Assembly: GCA_021783095.1 (NCBI GenBank)
Contig: JAJXUG010000024.1
Coordinates: 1 to 58,566, forward strand
Length of the DNA stretch: 58,566 nucleotides
From: Chloroflexota bacterium
GTDB taxonomy: Bacteria > Chloroflexota > Limnocylindria > Limnocylindrales > CSP1-4
Direction of reading: 5' to 3'
Below, in pieces: positions 1 through 8,276 of the stretch; position 1 is the first letter of the stretch, and every line of letters starts with the position of its first letter. Under the pieces are notes generated by a model. The model ran no database searches, had not been told where the DNA came from, and was given only the letters and a program-made list of their open reading frames with translations. The translations under genes and the position numbers were made by a program.

Positions 1-117
1 CGCGCCACCAGCCCGGCCCCGAGCGCCGCCGGACCGGCGGGTTTGTTGGCGCCGCGCCACCAGCCCGGCCCCGAGCGCCGCCGGACCGGCGGGTTTGTTG
101 GCGCCGCGCCACCACGG
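1..117. repeat. 52-bp tandem repeat with terminator-like hairpin
   Basis: Two full copies of a 52-bp unit (1-52 and 53-104) look identical, and a third copy starts at 105 and diverges after about 10 bases. Each unit contains a short G/C palindrome (ccgccgg, a, ccggcgg) followed by gggtttgtt, which reads like an intrinsic terminator for a plus-strand gene ending left of the window. The array is cut by the window edge, so the full copy number is unknown. No coding sequence was recognised in 1-233. Confidence 0.8.
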
Positions 118-185
118 GCTCAAAGCGGCGCAGCCCCGACGCGCGGTGGCTCCCGGCCGGCCGCGATCCTGCCCGGGAGATGGGA

Positions 186-218
186 CGGGCCCGGCTGCCT
201 CCTCGACGACCGGGCCCG
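186..218 (-). terminator. Candidate terminator of the PreA-like gene
   Basis: A 9-bp perfect inverted repeat (cgggcccgg at 186-194, ccgggcccg at 210-218) with a 15-nt loop lies just past the stop codon of the minus-strand gene at 234. There is no clear T-tract, as with most hairpins in this window. Confidence 0.5.
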
Positions 219-233
219 CCCTCTCCTCCCACC

Positions 234-1364
234 CTACGCGGGCACGGTGCCCGGGGCGTAGCCCTCCGCCTCCTCCTCGTGCCCGCCGTGGTAGTCGACA
301 TCGTCGGGGCGGCGGATCTGTGACTGGGCGACGACGCGGTCCCGGCGCAGGCCCCGGAAGTCCTCGAGGCGCGTCCAGCCCCGGTCGGCGTGGCGATCGA
401 GGAACGCGGCCATCCCATCGGTCAGGTCTCGAATGACGTTGGGGCCGATCGCGTGGTCGAGCATGGCGGCCGTTGCCACCTGGACGGTGCCGCAGCCGAG
501 CAGGAAGTAGTCGAGCGCCTGCGCCCAGCCCGACACGCCGCCCATGCCGCTGAACTCGCGATCCGGGAACGCCTTCGTCAGCTCGGCCATCTTGGCCAGC
601 GACAGCGGCAGGATCGCCGGGCCGCCCATGCCGCCCGGCGAGACCAGGCCGTCGACGTTGATCTCGAACTCGAGGGTGTCGGGGTCCAGGAGCGGCAGCG
701 CCGGGAAGGTGTTCGACGAGCTGATGGCGTCGGCGCCACCGCGGAACGTGGCCTCCGCCTCGTCGACGATGTTCGCCGTCGCCGGCGTCAGCTTGACCCA
801 CACCGGGACCGTCGCCGCGGCCTTCACCGCCTGCGTCGAGACGGAGCACAGGACCGGGTCCTTGCCCACGTTCGACCCCATGTCCACGCGGTCCATGTGG
901 GGGCACGAGAAGTTGAGCTCGATCGCGTCGGCGCCGGCCTCCTGGACCGCGCGCGTCAGCGTCTGCCAGTTGTCGAACTCCTTGTCGTCGCCCGAGCCCG
1001 CCATGATCGAGGCAACCAGCACCCGGTCGGGCCAGTTGCGCTTGATCCGCTCGAGGCGGGGGACCCACCAGTCGACGGGCTTGTCGCTGATCAGCTCCCA
1101 GTTCCACGACGCCATGAGCGTCGTGTCCGGGCGCTTCGCCATCGAGACCCGGCCACCGGCCGCATCGCTGCGGAGGAACTTCGTCCTGGGCCCGGCCACG
1201 TTGACCACGGGGTGCATGCCGATGGTCTTGGTGACCACGCCGCCCCAGCCCGCGTCGAAGGCACGCTCGATGTTGCTCTCGGACTCGGTGGGTGGCGCAG
1301 AGGCGAGTAGGAAGGGGTTGGCGAAAGGGATCCCCGTGAAACGCGTGGACAGGTCGGCCACCAA
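234..1364 (-). CDS. PreA/dihydroorotate dehydrogenase-like flavoprotein
   Basis: The 376-residue protein matches the FMN-binding TIM-barrel of dihydropyrimidine dehydrogenase (PreA) and class 1 dihydroorotate dehydrogenase. Visible landmarks are the N-terminal ANPFLLASAPPT, the FMN-contacting lysine in VVTKTIG, the catalytic-loop motif NFSCPHMD, VWVKLTP, and GMGGVSGW near the phosphate site. E. coli PreA carries a C-terminal 4Fe-4S ferredoxin domain; this protein has no CxxC motif at its C-terminus, so electrons must enter differently. No PreT-like partner or other pyrimidine gene is adjacent. The start is TTG at 1364 (or GTG at 1361), placed behind an AGGAGG at 1371-1376. It is divergent from the aldo/keto reductase. 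A reductive pyrimidine catabolism role is likely; a pyrimidine-synthesis role is not excluded. Confidence 0.85.
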   Translation of the reverse strand: MVADLSTRFTGIPFANPFLLASAPPTESESNIERAFDAGWGGVVTKTIGMHPVVNVAGPRTKFLRSDAAGGRVSMAKRPDTTLMASWNWELISDKPVDWWVPRLERIKRNWPDRVLVASIMAGSGDDKEFDNWQTLTRAVQEAGADAIELNFSCPHMDRVDMGSNVGKDPVLCSVSTQAVKAAATVPVWVKLTPATANIVDEAEATFRGGADAISSSNTFPALPLLDPDTLEFEINVDGLVSPGGMGGPAILPLSLAKMAELTKAFPDREFSGMGGVSGWAQALDYFLLGCGTVQVATAAMLDHAIGPNVIRDLTDGMAAFLDRHADRGWTRLEDFRGLRRDRVVAQSQIRRPDDVDYHGGHEEEAEGYAPGTVPA

Positions 1365-1857
1365 CTCGCTCCTCCTAGCGCCGCGGACGCGGTGCGGCTG
1401 CGGAAGGCGGAATGGTCGGGCCGCGCGGCCCGTCAGGAATAGGGCCGATAGTCACATCAGCGCATCGGCAGGCCGTTGCGCAACTTCGGCCCCGCCCTGC
1501 TCCGGCGCCCTCCCGCGGACATCTCTGCAAGCGGGCCCCCGGGCGACTGCTTCCAACTTGGCAGAAGGATCGCCCGACATCGCGACCTCAGGTCAGCCGA
1601 TCGTCACCCCGCCAGATCGCGGCCGGCCGGGCTCGCCGCCGTGCTGGTCCGGTGTGCTTCCAGGTCTGGCACGCACGGGGCCGACGGGTTCGGACCGCTG
1701 CTTGGAGGCGATGCAGTCCGATGCTTCTGCCAGATTCAAAGCATCTCGCACCCACCCCTTCCGAGACGGCCTCCTGCCCCCGCTACACTCGTGGTGTCGG
1801 TTCGGCGGAGGCGTCGGAGGCGACGGAGCAGGCCCGGGGCCGGCAGGGAGGAACCGA
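1365..1857. other. Divergent intergenic region, no gene seen
   Basis: About 490 bases separate two divergent genes. A 14-bp perfect palindrome (gggccgcgcggccc) lies at 1418-1431. Frames are open here only because of high GC, and none shows recognisable protein sequence. Promoters for both flanking genes should lie here. Confidence 0.5.
1759..1789 (+). promoter_or_regulatory. Possible promoter of the aldo/keto reductase
   Basis: TACACT at 1784-1789 fits the TAnnnT -10 pattern, with a weak TTCCGA at 1759-1764 as -35 and a 19-bp spacer. It lies about 70 bases before the ATG at 1858. This is a pattern match only. Confidence 0.3.
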
Positions 1858-2841
1858 ATGGAACACCGCAGGCTCGGCAAGACCGGCCGCAACGTCTCGG
1901 TCATCGGGTTCGGGGCGTGGGCGATCGGCGGCGACTGGGGCTCGCGTGACGACGCCACCGCGCTCAAAGCGCTCCACGCCGCCGCCGACGCCGGCGTGGA
2001 CCTCATCGACACGGCCGACGTGTACGGGGACGGCCACAGCGAGCAGCTGATCGGGAGGTTCCTCCGGGAGCGGCCCGGCGAGACGTTCTTCGTGGCCACC
2101 AAGATGGGGCGCCGCGTGCCGCAGGTCCCCGAGAACTACGAGCCGGACGCCTTTCGGGCGTGGAACGACCGCAGCCGCGAGAACCTCGGTGTCGAGACGC
2201 TCGACCTCGTCCAGCTCCACTGCCCGCCAACGCAGGTCTACTACACGCCCGAGGTCTTCGCCGCGCTCGACGAGATGATCGCCCAGGGGCGCATCCGCAA
2301 CTACGGCGTCTCGGTCGAGAAGGTTGAGGAGGCCCAGAAGGCGATCGAGTTCCCCGGCGTCGCGTCCGTCCAGATCATCTTCAACATGCTCCGCCAGCGC
2401 CCCGCCGAGCACTTCCTCGCCGAGGCAGCGCGCCGCGACGTGGGCGTCCTGGCGCGCGTCCCCCTCGCGTCCGGGATCCTGACCGGCAAGCTGCGCGCCG
2501 ACTCGTCGTTCGAGGCAACGGACCATCGCGCCTACAACCGCCACGGCGAGGCGTTCGACCGTGGCGAGACGTTCGCGGGCGTTGACTACGCCACCGGCCT
2601 CGAGGTGGCCGACGCGCTTGGCGAGCTCGTCCCGCAAGGCGCAACGATGGCCCAGACGGCGCTCCGCTGGATCCTGATGCACGACGGCGTCACGGCCACG
2701 ATCCCGGGGGCGAAGACACCCGAACAGGCCGTGGCAAACGCTGCCGCCGGGGACTTGGCGCCGCTGCCGCCGGCGACGATGGAGCGCGTGCGCGAGCTCT
2801 ACGACGCGAAGGTCCGGCCGCTCGTCCACCAGCGCTGGTAG
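1858..2841 (+). CDS. Aldo/keto reductase
   Basis: The 327-residue NAD(P)H-dependent oxidoreductase has an (alpha/beta)8 barrel. The catalytic tetrad is readable: D51 and Y56 in DTADVYG, K82 in VATKMG and H121 in LVQLHCP. The length is normal for the family, and the C-terminal segment IPGAKTPEQ matches the usual cofactor-binding region. The ATG at 1858 follows AGGGAGG at 1845-1851. It reads towards the hydrolase and MFS genes but a 60-base gap separates it from them. The substrate cannot be told from sequence; members reduce aldehydes and ketones, including sugar derivatives. Confidence 0.93.
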   Translation: MEHRRLGKTGRNVSVIGFGAWAIGGDWGSRDDATALKALHAAADAGVDLIDTADVYGDGHSEQLIGRFLRERPGETFFVATKMGRRVPQVPENYEPDAFRAWNDRSRENLGVETLDLVQLHCPPTQVYYTPEVFAALDEMIAQGRIRNYGVSVEKVEEAQKAIEFPGVASVQIIFNMLRQRPAEHFLAEAARRDVGVLARVPLASGILTGKLRADSSFEATDHRAYNRHGEAFDRGETFAGVDYATGLEVADALGELVPQGATMAQTALRWILMHDGVTATIPGAKTPEQAVANAAAGDLAPLPPATMERVRELYDAKVRPLVHQRW

Positions 2842-2904
2842 GTCGCGACCGCGGGGCGCCCGGTGGGCCTCCGGGAAGCTCCGGCGCCGGGTATCTTGGC
2901 TGCC

Positions 2905-4137
2905 ATGAGCCTCACCTTCCGCGTGCCCGGCGCGGTCCTCACCGAGCGCGAGCACATCGTCCCCCTGGTCCACGGCGACCCCTCGCGGGGCACCATCACG
3001 GTGTTCACCCGCGAGGTGGCGGCGCCCGATGGGCTCGAGCGGCCGTATCTGGTCTTCCTTCAGGGCGGGCCCGGCCACGAGGCGGCCCGCCCGACGAGCC
3101 CGCTGTCGGGCTGGATGGCGCGCGCCATCCTGGACTACCGGATCCTGCTGCTCGACCAGCGGGGGACCGGGCGCTCGACGCCGGTGGGCGCCGTCATCCC
3201 GGGCGCGACGCCGGCCGAGCAGGCGGAGTACCTCACCCACTTCCGCGCCGACTCGATCGTCCGCGACTGCGAGCTCATCCGCCAGGAGCTGAGCGTCGAG
3301 CGGTGGAGCCTGCTGGGCCAGAGCTTCGGCGGGTTCACGTCGCTCACGTACCTCTCGCTCGCCCCGGAGAGCCTCCGCGAGTCGCTGATCACCGGCGGCC
3401 TCGCCCCGATCACCAGCCGGCCGGCGGACGACGTCTACGCCGCGACCTGGATCCGGGTGCGCGAGGCGAACGAGCGGTACCACGCCCGGTATCCGGGCGA
3501 CCGCGATCGGCTCGCGTCCATCCTCGAGCGCCTCGACGCCGAGGACGTCCGGCTCCCGAACGGCGATCGCCTCACCGCCCGACGCTTCCGACAGCTGGGC
3601 ATGTGGCTGGGCGACAACGCGGGCTCCGAGAAGCTCCACCACGTGCTCGAGCTGCCCTTCAGCTCGCCTGCGTTCCTCCACGACGTGCAGCACGCGATGG
3701 GCTGGGAGCGCAACCCCATGTACGCCACGCTGCACGAGTCCTCGTACGCGGACGGCGTGGCCACGCGCTGGTCCGCGCACCGGCTGGCACCCGAGGATGC
3801 GATCAGCGGCGACCTGCTGGGCGCCGAGCACGTCTTCCCCTGGATGTGGGAGGAGTACCGCGGGCTCCGCGGGCATCGCGAGGTGGCCGAGATCCTCGCC
3901 GAGCACCCCTGGCCCCGGCTGTACGATGCCGACCGGCTGGCCCGGAACGAGGTCCCGGTGGCAGCGACCATCTACCACGACGACGTCTACGTCGATCGCG
4001 TGTTCGCCGAGGAGACGGCGCGCGGCGTCCGCGGACTTCGGCCGTGGATCACCAACGAGTACGCCCACAGCGGCCTGCGCGCGGACGGCGAGCGGATTGT
4101 CGGGCGCCTGATCGACATGGTGCGCGGCCGGGCGTGA
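2905..4137 (+). CDS. Alpha/beta hydrolase, proline iminopeptidase-like (S33)
   Basis: The protein of about 410 residues has the S33 layout: oxyanion motif QGGPG near residue 53, the strand LLLDQRGTGRS, and nucleophile elbow GQSFGG with S140. A lid region follows, then the acid near IYHDDVYVD and the catalytic histidine in NEYAHSGLR close to the C-terminus. Family members release N-terminal proline or other residues from peptides, or hydrolyse esters. ATG at 2905 is preferred over an upstream in-frame GTG at 2863 because the conserved region begins right after it. The stop overlaps the GTG of the next gene, so the two are translationally coupled; export or uptake of the product by the MFS protein is an inference. 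Confidence 0.88.
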   Translation: MSLTFRVPGAVLTEREHIVPLVHGDPSRGTITVFTREVAAPDGLERPYLVFLQGGPGHEAARPTSPLSGWMARAILDYRILLLDQRGTGRSTPVGAVIPGATPAEQAEYLTHFRADSIVRDCELIRQELSVERWSLLGQSFGGFTSLTYLSLAPESLRESLITGGLAPITSRPADDVYAATWIRVREANERYHARYPGDRDRLASILERLDAEDVRLPNGDRLTARRFRQLGMWLGDNAGSEKLHHVLELPFSSPAFLHDVQHAMGWERNPMYATLHESSYADGVATRWSAHRLAPEDAISGDLLGAEHVFPWMWEEYRGLRGHREVAEILAEHPWPRLYDADRLARNEVPVAATIYHDDVYVDRVFAEETARGVRGLRPWITNEYAHSGLRADGERIVGRLIDMVRGRA

Positions 4138-5417
4138 CCGGCCCGGGGCCCGTCGTCGCCGCTCCAACCCGCCCGGGACTCGATGCTGCCGCCCGTCGCG
4201 ACGTCGGGCTGCTGTTCGCCACCCGCGTCCTGCGGATGTTCGGCTACGGGTTCCTGGCCGTGGTGCTCGTGCTGTACCTCACGGCCATCGGGCTCTCGGG
4301 CGCCGAGACCGGGCTCCTGCTCGGGCTGACGCTGCTCGGCGATGCCGGGGTCTCGCTGTGGCTGACGACCCACGCGGACCGGTTCGGGCGGCGCCGGGTC
4401 CTGGTCGCCGGGGCGGCGCTGATGCTCCTCGCGGGCGTCGCGTTCACCGCCACCTCGCTGCTGCCCGTGCTGCTCGTGGCGGCAACGCTCGGGGTCATCA
4501 GTCCGTCCGGCAACGAGGTGGGGCCCTTCCTCGCGGTCGAGCAGGCCTCGCTCTCACAGCTCATTCCGGACCGTGGCCGCACCCAGCTCTTCGCCTGGTA
4601 CCAGCTGGCGGGCTCCTTCGCCACGGCAGCGGGCACCTTGACGGGCGGCGCGATCGCCCAGGCCGCCATCTCGGGCGGTGCGCAGCCGGCCGACGCGTAC
4701 CGGCTCGTCATCTTCGGCTACGCACTCGTGGGCATCGCCCTGGGCGCGCTGTTCCTGCTCGTCTCGCCGCGCGTCGAGGTGCCCGCGGCCAGCGTCCGCG
4801 ACCAGACCGTCGCCAGTCGACTGGGCCTCCACCGCTCGCGGGGCGTCGTGATGCGCCTGTCCATGCTGTTCGCGCTCGACGCGTTCGCCGGCGGCTTCGC
4901 GATCCAGAGCTTCATCGCCTTCTGGTTCCACCAGCGGTTCGCGGTGGATCCGGGCGCGCTCGGTGCCGTCCTGGCGGGCGCCAACATCTTGGCCGGGTTC
5001 TCGGCGCTGGCGGCCGGGCGTCTGGCGGCGCGGTTCGGCCTCATCAACACGATGGTGTTCACGCACCTGCCGTCGAACGTGCTGCTGGCGCTCGTGCCGT
5101 TCATGCCCACGCTGCCGCTGGCCGTCCTGTGCCTCTTCGCGCGCTTCGCGATCAGCCAGATGGACGTGCCCACGCGCCAGAGCTACACGATGGCGATCGT
5201 CGCCCCCGATGAGCGCTCGGCGGCCGCGGGCGTGACGGGAATCGCCCGGTCGCTGGGCGTGGCGGCGGCGCCGTTGATCGCCGGCCCGCTGTTCGCGACG
5301 GCCGCGCTCGCATCCGCGCCGTTCGTGATCTCGGGCGGCCTCAAGGTGGTCTACGACCTGCTGCTCTACCGCTCGTTCCGGCGCTTGCGCCCGCCCGAGG
5401 AGCAGCCCCCGGCCTAG
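4134..5417 (+). CDS. MFS transporter
   Basis: The 427-residue membrane protein has 12 probable helices in two halves. The loop 2-3 signature is visible as DRFGRRRVLVAG, and the second half repeats it in the weaker form GRLAARFGL. The family uses proton coupling to move small solutes or drugs. GTG at 4134 overlaps the hydrolase stop. The substrate is unknown; coupling to a peptidase-like hydrolase hints at peptides, amino acids or a peptide-like compound, but this is only context. Confidence 0.9.
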   Translation: MTGPGPVVAAPTRPGLDAAARRDVGLLFATRVLRMFGYGFLAVVLVLYLTAIGLSGAETGLLLGLTLLGDAGVSLWLTTHADRFGRRRVLVAGAALMLLAGVAFTATSLLPVLLVAATLGVISPSGNEVGPFLAVEQASLSQLIPDRGRTQLFAWYQLAGSFATAAGTLTGGAIAQAAISGGAQPADAYRLVIFGYALVGIALGALFLLVSPRVEVPAASVRDQTVASRLGLHRSRGVVMRLSMLFALDAFAGGFAIQSFIAFWFHQRFAVDPGALGAVLAGANILAGFSALAAGRLAARFGLINTMVFTHLPSNVLLALVPFMPTLPLAVLCLFARFAISQMDVPTRQSYTMAIVAPDERSAAAGVTGIARSLGVAAAPLIAGPLFATAALASAPFVISGGLKVVYDLLLYRSFRRLRPPEEQPPA

Positions 5418-5456
5418 ACCGCGGCGCGCCTGATCGACCTCTGCCGCCGTGCCGCC

Positions 5457-5479
5457 GACGAGGCGCCGACGAGGCGCCG
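5457..5479. repeat. Short tandem repeat gacgaggcgcc
   Basis: Two adjacent copies of an 11-base unit sit between the MFS gene and the four-element repeat cluster. They mark the start of the non-coding stretch 5418-5659. Confidence 0.6.
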
Positions 5480-5494
5480 AGCTATCCGCCTCCA

Positions 5495-5633
5495 ATACTC
5501 GCCATGGGAGTGCTCTGCGGCCCCGCCTTCCTGGACACGCCTGAGGCGAGTAGTGCGGCATCCAGAATTCCAGAACACGCCTGGGATGAGTATCCGGGAT
5601 GTCGGCCTCGCCGAGCACTCCCGTGGCGAGTAT
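5495..5633. repeat. Cluster of four 17-bp elements, outer pair inverted
   Basis: Four related elements of about 17 bases fit the consensus CACKCCYRKGGCGAGTA. Copies at 5536-5552 and 5576-5592 and a longer one at 5613-5633 are on the plus strand; the one at 5495-5515 is inverted. The outer pair match at 20 of 21 positions, so the locus can fold into a large stem of about 21 bp. The inner copies are more diverged. There is no flanking protein that looks like a transposase. Function unknown. Confidence 0.75.
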
Positions 5634-5659
5634 TGGGGAATGCGCGGGGGAGAACAGGG

Positions 5660-5851
5660 CTATCGCCCGTGGCCGACCTCATCGGGCTCCTCGAGCCACT
5701 GGACGCGCTCGCCGACCTGGCTGCCCATCTTCCACTTCATCGGCTTGGGCGCGCCGTCCACGGCCTTGCGCATGGCCGCGACCTTCTCCAGGACGTCGAA
5801 CCGCGCGGGCCGCCCGAAGCCGAGCTCGCCCGGTTGGATCTGTCCGCGCGG
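5660..5851 (-). pseudogene. C-terminal remnant of an unrecognised gene
   Basis: Reading leftward, an open frame gives about 60 residues ending in WLEEPDEVGHGR before a TAG stop at 5660-5662. Codon use is typical of this genome (G/C third positions), which supports former coding. Upstream of 5842 the likeness to protein is lost, and a stop occurs at 5852-5854. No start codon or ribosome site was found. The family was not recognised. It ends exactly where a second remnant, reading the other way, begins. Confidence 0.55.
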
Positions 5852-6036
5852 TCATCGAGCAGGTGAAGCCGGCCCTCGACGTCCACGGCCACATCCACGA
5901 GTCGGGCGGCGAGCGCAAGGTGGGGAGCACGCTCTGCCTCAACGCGGGGTCGGAGTCGTCGATTGGGGTTCTCCGCGGGTGTCTCGTGGACCTCTCGGCG
6001 AAGGGCGTCGAGCGGACCCTGCGCGTCGAGGGCTGA
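5848..6036 (+). pseudogene. C-terminal remnant of an Icc-type metallophosphoesterase
   Basis: About 62 residues read VIEQVKPALDVHGHIHES, then GSTLCLNAGSES and GVLRGCLVDL. This is the C-terminal GHxH metal motif and beta-sheet end of calcineurin-like phosphoesterases. The N-terminal two thirds, with the other metal ligands, are missing, so it cannot be active. It lies head-to-head with the remnant at 5660-5851, as though one deletion removed the 5' halves of two divergent genes and the DNA between them. Confidence 0.75.
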
Positions 6037-6111
6037 GCCTGCGCAACTCGCGCTCACCGGGTCCAGGCGGCGGTCCGCCGGTCGAGGCCCCTGGCCGCAC
6101 CGGCGCTCGCC

Positions 6112-6837
6112 TCAGGAGGCTGGCGGCGACGGGGAGGGCGAGGGGGCCGGCGAGCCCAGCGGGTTCGCGCCCGGAGCCGTCGGCACCGCTGACGTCGACG
6201 GCTTGGGCTCCGGGGACCACCCGGGCGACGCGGAGTTGAACAGGTACTGGAACTCGGGCCCGTTGTGGCAGATCCAGCAGTTGTCGCCGCGCCCCGCCAT
6301 GTCGGACGGCAGCGGCGCGTGCTGGTCGACGCCGTGGCAGGTGGTGCAGGCCTGGCCGCCCATGTGCTCGGGGCGGAGCGGGGGAGCGCTCATCGAGGCG
6401 AGGTTCGGGTTCTCGTGATGGCAGATCAGGCACTGGTTGGCATGGAGGCTCGAGTGGCCGGGAGCGGTCTTCACCAGCCCGGCCGGGTTGTGGCAGGCAG
6501 TGCAGTTCGCAAACCCCTTGAGCGGGTGGGCCATGAGCGGGATGTCCTTGACGCCCACGATGCCGTTGGTCGTGACGTGGCACGCCCCGCAGTTGGCGTC
6601 GGAGGGCATCTCGATCCCGATCGGCGAGAGCGCCATCCCCGAGCTCGGCGCTGGGCTGGCTGAGGGCGAGGCTCCGGCGATGCCGCCCGGCCCGGCCGAG
6701 GGCGATGTCGCCGAGCCGGTCTTGATCATGTCCGGCAGGGCGACCGTGACCAGGAACCCGCCGACCAGGAGGATGCCGATCACCAGGACCAGGACCGCGA
6801 CGGGGTACGCGAAGCGGACGAACGCGGTGCGGAGCAT
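6112..6837 (-). CDS. Membrane-anchored five-heme cytochrome c
   Basis: The 241-residue protein has an N-terminal anchor (about residues 9-35), a Ser/Ala/Pro/Gly linker, and five CxxCH heme sites at C83, C112, C136, C164 and C187. A proline/serine-rich tail follows. No CxxCK motif occurs, so it is not an NrfA-type nitrite reductase. It is the last gene of the overlapping minus-strand operon; its ATG shares its last base with the stop codon of the NrfD-type gene. The likely role is periplasmic electron transfer to or from the NrfD/ferredoxin unit. Similar small multiheme proteins vary greatly, so the redox partner cannot be named. Confidence 0.9.
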   Translation of the reverse strand: MLRTAFVRFAYPVAVLVLVIGILLVGGFLVTVALPDMIKTGSATSPSAGPGGIAGASPSASPAPSSGMALSPIGIEMPSDANCGACHVTTNGIVGVKDIPLMAHPLKGFANCTACHNPAGLVKTAPGHSSLHANQCLICHHENPNLASMSAPPLRPEHMGGQACTTCHGVDQHAPLPSDMAGRGDNCWICHNGPEFQYLFNSASPGWSPEPKPSTSAVPTAPGANPLGSPAPSPSPSPPAS

Positions 6838-8273
6838 CAGTCCGGCACTCCCGCAACCTGTGCCACCGCCTCGGCCTCGGCCGCCACGCTGACCTCGGGC
6901 GCTGCCCGGGCTGCGAGCCCCGCGGCCGCGGTGGCGGCGGCGAGCTCCGGCGCGCCCGCCACCTCGCTGCCGGCCTCGGCTCCGTGCGTGTCGGCGTCCT
7001 CCTGCTCGTGGTCATCGTGCTTCTTGATCCACGGCCACGGCCAGAAGGCGTGGACATCGCCCTCGCCCATCGGCAGGTAGCGCTCGCACAGCGAGTACGC
7101 CATCGCCATGAACGCCATCGCCCCGACGAGGATCCCGAGCTCCACCGGGGAGGGCACGTACTCGGCGTACGGGTAGCCGACGGCGCCGGCCATCGTCGTG
7201 CGCGGGACGAGCTCGCCCGCAGCCACGAACAGCGTCCGGTCCACCAGGATCCCGACCAGCGACAGGATCGCCGCCAGCGCGGTCGCGGATGGCGTGCGCA
7301 GCCGGGGGACCGCCAGGATCCCGAGCGGGATCAGGATGCCGAGACCCACGCGCACGCCCCAGAAAGCGGGCGAGAGCGGCCCGGTCACGAGGACCTCGGT
7401 GGACGGGCGGAGGTCAGCGACGTCGCTCGTGAGGCCGGTCACGACCTGGCGCGCCAAGAGCGCCGCCGCCACGACGAGCCCGCCGGCCAGGAGGATCCGG
7501 ACTGAGCCGAGGGCGCCCTTCGAGCGCTCCCAGTCGGCGAGGCGGAGGCGGTTGACCGCCCAGAACACGATGCCCAGCAGGGCCGTCCCGCCCACGAAGG
7601 CCGACGCGACCATCTGGACGGGCGTGAAGACGCCGTTCCAGAACGGCTTGGCCGCGAGCACGCCGAACACCGCGCCAAGGGTGGTCGGGGCGCACACGCC
7701 GATGCCGGCCGCCGCCGTGCAGGCGTACTTGTGGATGGTGGGATGAGGCGTGAACAGCGTCCACACCTCGACCACAAGGACAACCAGGTAGGCGCCGTAG
7801 AACACGCCCATCCACCACATGGGCGAGCTGGGCGAGATGACGAGCACGGCGCCGAAGACCATCCGGATCGGGTAGCTGAGCTCGAGCGCGATGATCCCGA
7901 ACGCGGTCGTCAGCGACAGGAGCGCGAGGATCGCGTGGCGCTTCTCGAACGGCATGAACCGCTCGATGCCGAACACCGTGCCCAGCGAGGAGGCGAGGCA
8001 CAGGCCGCTGGTCAGGATCGCGAAGAAGACGTAGCCGATGATCAGCAGGCCCCACTCGAACGAGGGCGAGGTCCCCATGACCTCCCAGCCCGGCGGCAGG
8101 GCGATGAGCGCGGTGACCGCGCCGATCCCGAGGCCCACCACGAGCAGGCCGTACCAGATCCTGGTCGCGATCGACATTGAGCGGACTTCGCGCACGAACG
8201 CGTTGCGCGCGGCGCGCGGCGTCGCAGGCAGCGCCACGGCGCCGAGGTAGAGGGTGCTGTCGACGACGCGCAT
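6837..8273 (-). CDS. NrfD/PsrC-type quinone-interacting membrane subunit
   Basis: The 478-residue polytopic protein has about eight to nine hydrophobic helices between residues 38 and 400. It fits the NrfD/PsrC family, which exchanges electrons between menaquinol and an iron-sulfur partner. A hydrophilic His/Asp- and Ala/Glu-rich tail of about 70 residues after the last helix is unusual. The start ATG at 8273 lies 3 bases past the ferredoxin stop; an internal ATG at 8177 (MSIATR) is an alternative. It belongs to a five-gene operon with ferredoxin and two multiheme cytochromes. The members described best sit with molybdopterin or nitrite reductase subunits; none is present here. Confidence 0.9.
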   Translation of the reverse strand: MRVVDSTLYLGAVALPATPRAARNAFVREVRSMSIATRIWYGLLVVGLGIGAVTALIALPPGWEVMGTSPSFEWGLLIIGYVFFAILTSGLCLASSLGTVFGIERFMPFEKRHAILALLSLTTAFGIIALELSYPIRMVFGAVLVISPSSPMWWMGVFYGAYLVVLVVEVWTLFTPHPTIHKYACTAAAGIGVCAPTTLGAVFGVLAAKPFWNGVFTPVQMVASAFVGGTALLGIVFWAVNRLRLADWERSKGALGSVRILLAGGLVVAAALLARQVVTGLTSDVADLRPSTEVLVTGPLSPAFWGVRVGLGILIPLGILAVPRLRTPSATALAAILSLVGILVDRTLFVAAGELVPRTTMAGAVGYPYAEYVPSPVELGILVGAMAFMAMAYSLCERYLPMGEGDVHAFWPWPWIKKHDDHEQEDADTHGAEAGSEVAGAPELAAATAAAGLAARAAPEVSVAAEAEAVAQVAGVPD

Positions 8274-8276
8274 CGC

